DNA of 7,037 nucleotides from JAIBAI01 sp044238875 (GTDB lineage: Bacteria; Bacteroidota; Bacteroidia; M30B66): NCBI GenBank assembly GCA_044238875.1, contig JBIICM010000133.1, forward strand, positions 1 to 7,037, given 5' to 3'. The first letter of the stretch is position 1, and the number at the start of each line of letters is the position of its first letter. This document shows, one piece after another, positions 1 to 5,229 of this stretch. The notes below the pieces were generated by a model, which was given only the letters and a program-made list of their open reading frames with translations, did no database searches and had not been told where the DNA came from. The position numbers were made by a program, and so were the translations under genes.

Positions 1-1334
1 GGACTTGAATTGCAATTCTGCAACCATCCGTTTGGCGGGTTCTTAAACTGAATGATTTCGCTGAGCTCGTGGGTTCCCTGCCAGTCATTGTCAGGATCAG
101 ATCCGTTTAATAGTCCGCGGGTTTTTACGCCGGTACTCCTTTTGGGAATAAAGTTACCCTGCCAGTAAGCGATATTGCCCTCACGGTCGGCGAACATGGT
201 ATTGTTTGAGGAGTTGGTGCGCAGCTGCATTACTGACTGAAACGTATTGAAACCATTTGATTTGGTTCTCAAAAAAGATTGCTGCAGGGCATCAAGCGGA
301 TTGTTCATCAGGCTGGTAGTAATCCAGTTGTTGTCTTTTTTGCCTGTTACAGGTCCGTGGTGCGTGAAATAGGTTTCAAAATACCTGGATTCAAGCTTGC
401 CTTTGGTAAGGTATTTAATCTCTACTTTTTTTGTTATAACAGGTTTCAGGTCATTGCCATGCTTGTACATGTATGGCTTTTTTGAGTTGACTTCCTCAAG
501 GTATTCATCAATCACATCTGTTGAGCTGCTGGTATGCATCCAGCCGCAATTTTCATTAAAACCCTGATAAATGAAAAATTGGCCCCAGGTTACCGCTCCG
601 TAAGCATTCAGCCCCTCTTCACTTACCATGTGCACTTCGGTTCTGAAGAAAAAAGTAGTATGCGGATTGATCAGCAGCATGGCATTACCTGAAGCCGATC
701 TTGAAGGTCCAACAGCTATTCCGTTGGAGCCCCTTCCATCGGGTATGGCAGGATCGAGCCGCCCTTCCTCCTGCCCTGATTGCTTCTTTTTACCATAAAA
801 TGCCTGTAACCTTTGGGCAGATACTGTGGATATATCGCCACCTATGCTGCCTTCACTGAACATCAATGGCATCCACGGTTTGAATTGGCTGATGAGCCTT
901 GGTTTAACAGAGGGGTTTTTATATAGATAGTAATTGAGACCGTCAGCCCACGCATCCATCAGTTTTTTCAACCATTCCGGGCTTTTCTGATACAGCTGCA
1001 AGGCCATATTGGTATCAATAAATAAACGCTGCCGGAGGTCTTCGTAAAGAAATTGCTCTCCAAAAGCTTCCGCCTTCCGCCCAAGAACCTCGATATAGTT
1101 GCGTTCAACCCGGTCAAAATCGTCTTCTGCCTGAGCGTACATCAGTCCGAAAACGGCATCGGCATCAGATTTTCCGAAAATATGAGGGATATCCCACTGA
1201 TCACGGATAATCGTAACGCGACCTGCGAAATCTTTCCATTTTTTGATGTTTTCGGGGGCAGACTGCGCCTTAATGAGCAAGGGAAAAGCTCCGGCTACAA
1301 CAAGTAAAAACCTGATTATCAAGATGCTATTCAT
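1..1334 (-). CDS. Penicillin/AHL acylase-family (S45) Ntn hydrolase, exported, C-terminus cut by window edge
   Basis: I translated this from the minus strand: it starts at ATG 1334-1332 and stays open for 444 codons to base 1. Residues 1 to about 24 form a signal peptide (hydrophobic core ILIIRFLLVVAGAFPLLI, then KAQS), so the enzyme is probably periplasmic. The alpha-chain region carries DIPHIFG (48-54) and LMYAQAEDDFDR (64-75), typical of S45 amidohydrolases. Autocleavage is expected before Ser203 in RGSNGIAVG, making Ser203 the N-terminal nucleophile of the beta chain. INPH puts His225 at beta-23; cephalosporin acylase and PvdQ have His there, while penicillin G acylase has Gln. Other family marks are QGFNENCGWMHT (257-268), THHGPV (324-329) and NGWLQNCN (435-442), which supplies the oxyanion Asn. 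The family hydrolyses amide bonds, including beta-lactam side chains, acyl-homoserine lactones and lipopeptide acyl chains. The substrate cannot be told from sequence. About half of the beta chain lies outside the window. No Shine-Dalgarno site is seen; the leader is A-rich. Confidence 0.9.
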   Translation of the reverse strand, partial: MNSILIIRFLLVVAGAFPLLIKAQSAPENIKKWKDFAGRVTIIRDQWDIPHIFGKSDADAVFGLMYAQAEDDFDRVERNYIEVLGRKAEAFGEQFLYEDLRQRLFIDTNMALQLYQKSPEWLKKLMDAWADGLNYYLYKNPSVKPRLISQFKPWMPLMFSEGSIGGDISTVSAQRLQAFYGKKKQSGQEEGRLDPAIPDGRGSNGIAVGPSRSASGNAMLLINPHTTFFFRTEVHMVSEEGLNAYGAVTWGQFFIYQGFNENCGWMHTSSSTDVIDEYLEEVNSKKPYMYKHGNDLKPVITKKVEIKYLTKGKLESRYFETYFTHHGPVTGKKDNNWITTSLMNNPLDALQQSFLRTKSNGFNTFQSVMQLRTNSSNNTMFADREGNIAYWQGNFIPKRSTGVKTRGLLNGSDPDNDWQGTHELSEIIQFKNPPNGWLQNCNSS

Positions 1335-1358
1335 CTGATTTTTTTTCCGATGAAAGTA

Positions 1359-1389
1359 CAAATTCCATGTAAAATGAATTCATGGCAAA
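1359..1389 (-). promoter_or_regulatory. Weak candidate promoter for the acylase gene
   Basis: Read on the minus strand, TTTG (1389-1386) is followed after 19 nt by GGAATTTG (1366-1359). This keeps the TTTG half of the Bacteroidota -7 element TAnnTTTG but lacks its TA. It would leave a leader of about 20 nt before the acylase ATG. The 103-nt gap from ppk1 makes a separate promoter reasonable, but the match is partial and readthrough from ppk1 is equally possible. Confidence 0.22.
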
Positions 1390-1403
1390 GCCATTTAAAA
1401 TGG
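1365..1403. repeat. Cluster of overlapping small palindromes between ppk1 and the acylase gene
   Basis: Four inverted repeats overlap within 39 nt: CCATG/CATGG (1365-1369 with 1381-1385), ATGAATTCAT (1374-1383), ATGGC-AAA-GCCAT (1382-1394) and CCATTT-A-AAATGG (1391-1403). All arms are perfect. They cannot all form at once, so on RNA they would be alternative hairpins and on DNA they could be stacked operator half-sites. There is no U-tract after them in the ppk1 transcript direction, so they do not look like a standard intrinsic terminator. They overlap the weak promoter candidate for the acylase gene, which fits an operator better. Confidence 0.5.
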
Positions 1404-1437
1404 TTTGTTTTGAAGTAAGCAGAAAATTACCGGAGCT

Positions 1438-3492
1438 TCAACGGGTTGATTTGCTGCCGATGCGGTCTTTCAGGTATTTGTAAATTTCGATTTGTGACCT
1501 GATTTTAATGGGCGACTGCGATTTCCTAAAGGAGTTATTCTGAATTTTATTAATGGTTCTTGCTTTTACATTGTCTTTCCACTGAATATTCAGGATATCA
1601 ATGACTTCCTGTTTTAGGTCAGCATCATTTACCGGAAATGCGACTTCAAATCGCCTGCTGAGGTTCCGCTCCATCCAGTCGGCTGAAGATAAATAAACAA
1701 TAGGATGATTGTCGTTGCAAAAAACATAAACCCTGCTATGTTCCAGAAACCGGTCAACAATGCTGATCACTTTTATATTTTCACTGAGTCCTTTCCGGCC
1801 CGGTATCAGGCAGCATATTCCGCGGATTATTAGTTTCACTTTAACACCTTCGGCACTGGCTTCATACAATTTATCAATCATGCGCTGATCCTGCAGGCTG
1901 TTTAATTTCAGCATAATATATGCAGGTTTTCCTTTGAGTGCGTGTTTGATTTCCTGATCAATCAGCGTTATCAGATCATGTCGCATGTGATCGGGAGCAA
2001 CCAATAAATGGCTGAACTCTTTTTTAACCCTTGTATCTTTCAATATATCAAAAACAGCAGCCACTTCCCTACAGAGGTATTTGTCTTTGCTGAACAGGCC
2101 TGTGTCAACATAGGTTCCGGCTGTTGCTTCATTGAAATTGCCTGAGCCGAGGTACACATAGCGGCGTATTTTTTCCTGCTCTTTCCGTTCAATACAAATC
2201 ATTTTTGCATGCACCTTAAGGATGGGAAAACTATACAACACATTTACGCCTGCCGCTTCGAGTTCGCGGGCATATTCAATATTTGACTCTTCATCGAACC
2301 TTGCTTTCAGTTCAATGAAGGCTGTAACAGATTTACCATTTTTAATGGCCAGCAGTAAAGCCTGAATTACACGTGACGATTGTGCGACACGATAAAGGGT
2401 AATTTTTATTGATTTTACGTCTTTATCTTCAGCTGCCTCTGTTAAAAAATCAATAACAGGATCATAGCAATGATATGGAAAATGCACCATCAGATCTTTC
2501 TTTGAAATGGCCTCGAGCATTGAGGTATGAGGCAATTTCAGACAAGGCAGTTTTTCATTGAAGAGCCCCTTTTTCTCAAAGACGGGAAAGTTGAAGAGAT
2601 CTGAAAAGTTATGGTATCGGCCTCCAGGCATTAGATCCATGCTTGAGATGCCGAAAACCTTGCGTAGTTGCTTGAGGAAATCGGCTGGCATTGACCTGTC
2701 GTAGAGCAACCGTGTGGGAGTACCTTTTGAACGTTCGGTGAGTCCTTTTTTAATCTTTTTCAGCAAACTTCCGCTGAATTCATCTTCAAGAATCAGGTCG
2801 GCATCGCGGGTAAGTTTAATACTGTATGCTTCAATCAGTTCATATTCCGGAAAAATCTCCTTGATACAAAATCTGATTACATCACCGAGAATGATTACGC
2901 AATGTTTTCCGTTTGATTTCGGCAGGATAACGAAACGATTGACCTTCGGAGAGGGAATTTCGGTGAGCGCATATTCATATTTTCTGGGGCCTGGCCGGTC
3001 GTAATCACATAGTTTCACAGCCAGGTAGATTGATTTGTCTTCGAGCACCGGCTGTGCACCACTGGTTTTGAGGGCTACAGGCTTTAAGTGTGGCTGAACC
3101 TTTGTGCGAAAAAAATCGCGGACAAAACTTTGCTGCTCCTCATTGAGCATTTTCTCGTTGAGCAGCAGAATACCTGCATCAGCGAGGTCTCTGATGATCT
3201 GATTGCGGAAGATCAGATCGAACTCCTGCTGCTGCGCAATAACTGTTTTTTGTATTTTTTTCAGAATTTCGAGCGGATTTTCAGGAAGCTCCTTTTTGGT
3301 TCTGCGGGTAAGCTGCGCCAGTCTTTTCCATTCGGCCACCCTGATGCGGTAGAACTCTTCGAGGTTCGACGAGAAAATGGCCAGGAACTTCATGCGCTCA
3401 TAAAGCGGCACCTGACGGTTGCTTGCTTCCTGCAAAACACGGTGGTTAAACGACAACCAGCTGAGATCACGGTTAAAATAAAGGCCGGCCAT
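1438..3492 (-). CDS. ppk1: Polyphosphate kinase 1 (PPK1)
   Basis: This 684-residue protein has the full length of PPK1, which reversibly moves the gamma phosphate of ATP onto inorganic polyphosphate, usually at the inner membrane. The N-terminal helical domain begins with NRDLSWLSFNHRVL (7-20) and SSNLEEFYRIRVAEW (41-55), where Asn43 sits in the ATP adenine-contact motif. The head domain follows (about 115-315, with TPTRLLYDR at 258-266 and GGRYHNFSDL at 290-299). The two PLD-like C-terminal domains carry ITLYRVA (364-370), ELKARFDEESN (394-404), KVHAKM (426-431) and LEHSRVYVF (583-591). His428 is the expected autophosphorylated histidine and His585 the second active-site histidine; Arg368 and Arg398 match the conserved arginines of the site. 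The last 35 residues are basic and poorly conserved in type. The start codon lies 2 nt after the stop of the upstream phosphatase gene (TGATCATG), which suggests translational coupling; there is no Shine-Dalgarno site. Nothing is missing, so the gene should be functional. Confidence 0.97.
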   Translation of the reverse strand: MAGLYFNRDLSWLSFNHRVLQEASNRQVPLYERMKFLAIFSSNLEEFYRIRVAEWKRLAQLTRRTKKELPENPLEILKKIQKTVIAQQQEFDLIFRNQIIRDLADAGILLLNEKMLNEEQQSFVRDFFRTKVQPHLKPVALKTSGAQPVLEDKSIYLAVKLCDYDRPGPRKYEYALTEIPSPKVNRFVILPKSNGKHCVIILGDVIRFCIKEIFPEYELIEAYSIKLTRDADLILEDEFSGSLLKKIKKGLTERSKGTPTRLLYDRSMPADFLKQLRKVFGISSMDLMPGGRYHNFSDLFNFPVFEKKGLFNEKLPCLKLPHTSMLEAISKKDLMVHFPYHCYDPVIDFLTEAAEDKDVKSIKITLYRVAQSSRVIQALLLAIKNGKSVTAFIELKARFDEESNIEYARELEAAGVNVLYSFPILKVHAKMICIERKEQEKIRRYVYLGSGNFNEATAGTYVDTGLFSKDKYLCREVAAVFDILKDTRVKKEFSHLLVAPDHMRHDLITLIDQEIKHALKGKPAYIMLKLNSLQDQRMIDKLYEASAEGVKVKLIIRGICCLIPGRKGLSENIKVISIVDRFLEHSRVYVFCNDNHPIVYLSSADWMERNLSRRFEVAFPVNDADLKQEVIDILNIQWKDNVKARTINKIQNNSFRKSQSPIKIRSQIEIYKYLKDRIGSKSTR

Positions 3493-3494
3493 GA

Positions 3495-3989
3495 TCAGGA
3501 ATTTTTAAGGGGAAACTCAAACATAAACAGATTACCGCTTTGATAATCAATGGCTGACCATTTATCAGTATCAAATGACAAACCTGCTACCGAACAGGTT
3601 GGAAAACGATCAATCGCCCGGCCGGTATAGGCCTCGGTAAGCAGATGTACTGCGGGGTTATGACCTACCAGTATGATACAATCAACATCGTTTGGTGTAT
3701 TTCGCAATAAACCGGAAAGGGTATCAGGATAGGCCTGATAAATTTCAGGATGAAAATGAATTGCAGATTTTTTCAAACCTGATTTTTCACCTATAATGGT
3801 TGCGGTCATCGCCGTTCGGGCAGCCGGACTGGCAAGAAGAAAGCATCGGCCCAAAAGGTGATTTTTTAAAAGTGAACCCGCTTTTTCAGCATCCTCAATA
3901 CCTCTTTCGGTTAGGATCCGGTCGAAATCTTTTTGACCGGGCTGATCTTTCTGGGCTTTTGCATGCCTGATGATGAAAAGATGTTTCAT
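3495..3989 (-). CDS. sixA: SixA-type phosphohistidine phosphatase (histidine phosphatase superfamily)
   Basis: This 164-residue protein belongs to branch 1 of the histidine phosphatase superfamily and is close to SixA in size and layout. The RHA motif at Arg8-His9 (FIIRHAKA) gives the phosphate-accepting histidine. LTERGIEDA (26-34) is the usual second block, SPAART (54-59) supplies Arg58, Glu82 in PEIYQA is the likely acid, and VGHNP (108-112) supplies the second histidine, His110. No signal peptide or membrane segment is seen, so it is cytoplasmic. SixA removes phosphate from histidine in phosphorelay domains; other members act on small phosphoesters, so the substrate is open. It is the first gene of a unit with ppk1, only 2 nt apart. 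PPK1 forms a phosphohistidine, which makes it a possible target (inference). The ATG at 3989-3987 gives a start directly at the conserved N-terminal strand and has no obvious Shine-Dalgarno site. Confidence 0.9.
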   Translation of the reverse strand: MKHLFIIRHAKAQKDQPGQKDFDRILTERGIEDAEKAGSLLKNHLLGRCFLLASPAARTAMTATIIGEKSGLKKSAIHFHPEIYQAYPDTLSGLLRNTPNDVDCIILVGHNPAVHLLTEAYTGRAIDRFPTCSVAGLSFDTDKWSAIDYQSGNLFMFEFPLKNS

Positions 3990-4014
3990 ACTAAAGTGGC
4001 AATTTTAAATAAAA

Positions 4015-4050
4015 AGTTAACTGAATATGATGAGACTGTTAAAACTTAAC
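4015..4050. repeat. TTAAC palindromes in the divergent start region
   Basis: AGTTAACT (4015-4022) is a perfect 8-bp palindrome, and GTTAA-AAC-TTAAC (4038-4050) is a perfect inverted repeat with a 3-nt spacer. A further TTTAAC copy lies at 4066-4071, just upstream of the TTG element of the candidate lipid kinase promoter. Repeated short palindromes between two divergent genes are what a shared operator would look like. The sequences are AT-rich, so chance cannot be excluded. No clear promoter was found for the sixA-ppk1 direction. Confidence 0.3.
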
Positions 4051-4073
4051 ATTGAAACAGGCGAATTTAACAA

Positions 4074-4101
4074 TTGAACGCAGGTTTTTTTTGTTGTTTT
4101 G
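4074..4101 (+). promoter_or_regulatory. Candidate Bacteroidota-type promoter for the lipid kinase gene
   Basis: TTG (4074-4076), a 17-nt spacer and TTGTTTTG (4094-4101) match the Bacteroidota consensus TTG...TAnnTTTG at all but one fixed position (T instead of A). Transcription starting a few bases downstream would leave a leader of fewer than about 8 nt before ATG 4110, so the message could be nearly leaderless. This agrees with the absence of any Shine-Dalgarno site ahead of the gene. Confidence 0.45.
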
Positions 4102-4109
4102 CCACCTGA

Positions 4110-4985
4110 ATGGAGAAGAAAAACATTTTGTTCCTGATTAATCCTGTTTCAGGAGGTTATTCAAAGAAGAAACTCCACGGAATCATTGCGCGCGAGGTTG
4201 ATCAGCAGCAGTATAATTTGCGTATTGTTGAAACCCGCGCTGCAGAAGAGGCTGATGAGCTTACAACAATGGCTGTTCAGCAGGATTTTTTTATGGTTAC
4301 GGCAGTTGGGGGCGATGGCACTATCAACAACATTGCGCGACACCTAACCGGATCAAATACGGCTTTGGGTATCATACCGGCCGGCTCAGGGAATGGATAT
4401 GCGCGCTCCCTTGGTATTCCGTTACAAAATTCAAAGGCGCTGCAATGCATCAATAGGGGTAAAACCATCCGGGTAGATACCGGACTGATGAATGGCCGCA
4501 CATTTGTTAATGTTGCAGGTATTGGTTTCGATGCGCATGTGGCTCATTGTTTTCAGCAAACAAGCAACCGGGGATTTTTAAATTATGTAAGCATCACCCT
4601 GAAGGAGTTCAGCAGTTTTGAGCCGGTTACCATGCAAATTGAAAACGGTGCGTTAATTAAATCAGAAAAAGCTTTTCTGGCCAGTATTTGTCTGGGCCAA
4701 CAATATGGAAACAATGCCTATATCGCTCCGAAGGCTGATCTCTGCGACGGCTTATTTGATGTAACCATTATCCGCAAGGCTGATTTAATAAGGGTGCCCG
4801 GCATTGTATGGAAGTTGTTTTCACGAAGCTTCAGCGAATCTGACAATATTCATATGTTTACTTCTGCATCAGTTCGCATACAACTTGAGCAGCCGGTGAG
4901 TGTTCATCTTGATGGCGATCCTGCAGCAAAGGCGAGCAATATTGATTTTATGGTCAACCCGCTTTCGCTGCAGGTGGTTGTTTGA
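4110..4985 (+). CDS. Diacylglycerol kinase-family lipid kinase (YegS/BmrU/DgkB-like)
   Basis: This 291-residue soluble protein has the length and motif order of the DAGK catalytic family, which transfers phosphate from ATP to a lipid hydroxyl at the membrane face. NPVSGG (11-16) opens the nucleotide-binding domain. VGGDGTINN (66-74) is the diagnostic GGDGT loop, and IIPAGSGNGYARSLGIP (88-104) is the second glycine motif. The C-terminal beta-sandwich domain begins near VNVAGIGFDAHVAH (133-146) and carries KADLCDGLFDVTI (208-220), the metal and activity block. Near the end, VHLDGDP (265-271) has Asp where bacterial DAG kinases usually have the catalytic-site Glu (DGE). The GSGNG form resembles sphingosine and ceramide kinases more than the GTxND form of YegS and DgkB, but it also seems common in Bacteroidota. 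Substrates could be diacylglycerol, undecaprenol-like lipids or sphingoid lipids; the sequence does not decide. It is divergent from sixA-ppk1 and followed by a 244-nt gap, so it appears monocistronic. No clear hairpin terminator follows it. Confidence 0.9.
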   Translation: MEKKNILFLINPVSGGYSKKKLHGIIAREVDQQQYNLRIVETRAAEEADELTTMAVQQDFFMVTAVGGDGTINNIARHLTGSNTALGIIPAGSGNGYARSLGIPLQNSKALQCINRGKTIRVDTGLMNGRTFVNVAGIGFDAHVAHCFQQTSNRGFLNYVSITLKEFSSFEPVTMQIENGALIKSEKAFLASICLGQQYGNNAYIAPKADLCDGLFDVTIIRKADLIRVPGIVWKLFSRSFSESDNIHMFTSASVRIQLEQPVSVHLDGDPAAKASNIDFMVNPLSLQVVV

Positions 4986-5229
4986 CCATTGCGCCCGACG
5001 CTCATTTTACCAATTATTTTAATAAATCGCTGCGTAATCTTTATATTCAGCTAATCGTAAGGCGGACTGATGGTTTTCTTTATTAAACCGGGTTGGCAAT
5101 CAACATATCCCCTCCGCTTTCCGACCTATTAATATTTCCGTTCATAACTTTTTTCACCTTTCTTCTTTTTTTATACCCCCTTCGGCTTAAATTAGCCCTA
5201 AAATTTTATTACGCATTGGTATCTAATTT
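4986..5229. other. AT-rich, pyrimidine-skewed gap upstream of the recombinase gene
   Basis: This non-coding stretch separates the lipid kinase from the recombinase. I found no convincing intrinsic terminator; the best inverted repeat is GGTTT-8nt-AAACC around 5072-5089, with only 5-bp arms. From about 5105 to 5184 the plus strand is rich in C and T, with long T runs. TAAATTAG near 5188-5195 differs by one base from TAnnTTTG but has no partner TTG at the right distance, so I do not call a promoter. No RNA gene is recognised here. Confidence 0.5.

Noticed and set aside
279..1307. Plus-strand ORFs of 68 and 84 codons in the first 1.3 kb
   Set aside because: Antisense to the acylase, whose minus-strand frame is open throughout and carries clear S45 motifs.
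3088..3543. Plus-strand 151-codon ORF opposite ppk1 and the end of sixA
   Set aside because: Lies antisense to two strongly supported genes and shows no protein-family features.
5072..5089. GGTTT/AAACC hairpin as terminator of the lipid kinase
   Set aside because: A 5-bp AT-rich stem with no following T-tract.
5092..5104. GTTG-GCAAT-CAAC as a second recombination core
   Set aside because: Only 4-bp arms; GTTGGCA does not fit GTTRRRY and there is no partner site.
5083..5145. Minus-strand 20-codon ORF (starts MNGNINRSESGG) with AAAGGTG 9 nt before its ATG
   Set aside because: Very short, no recognisable motif, and the purine-rich leader is simply the complement of a pyrimidine-rich tract; Shine-Dalgarno sites are not used by the neighbouring genes.
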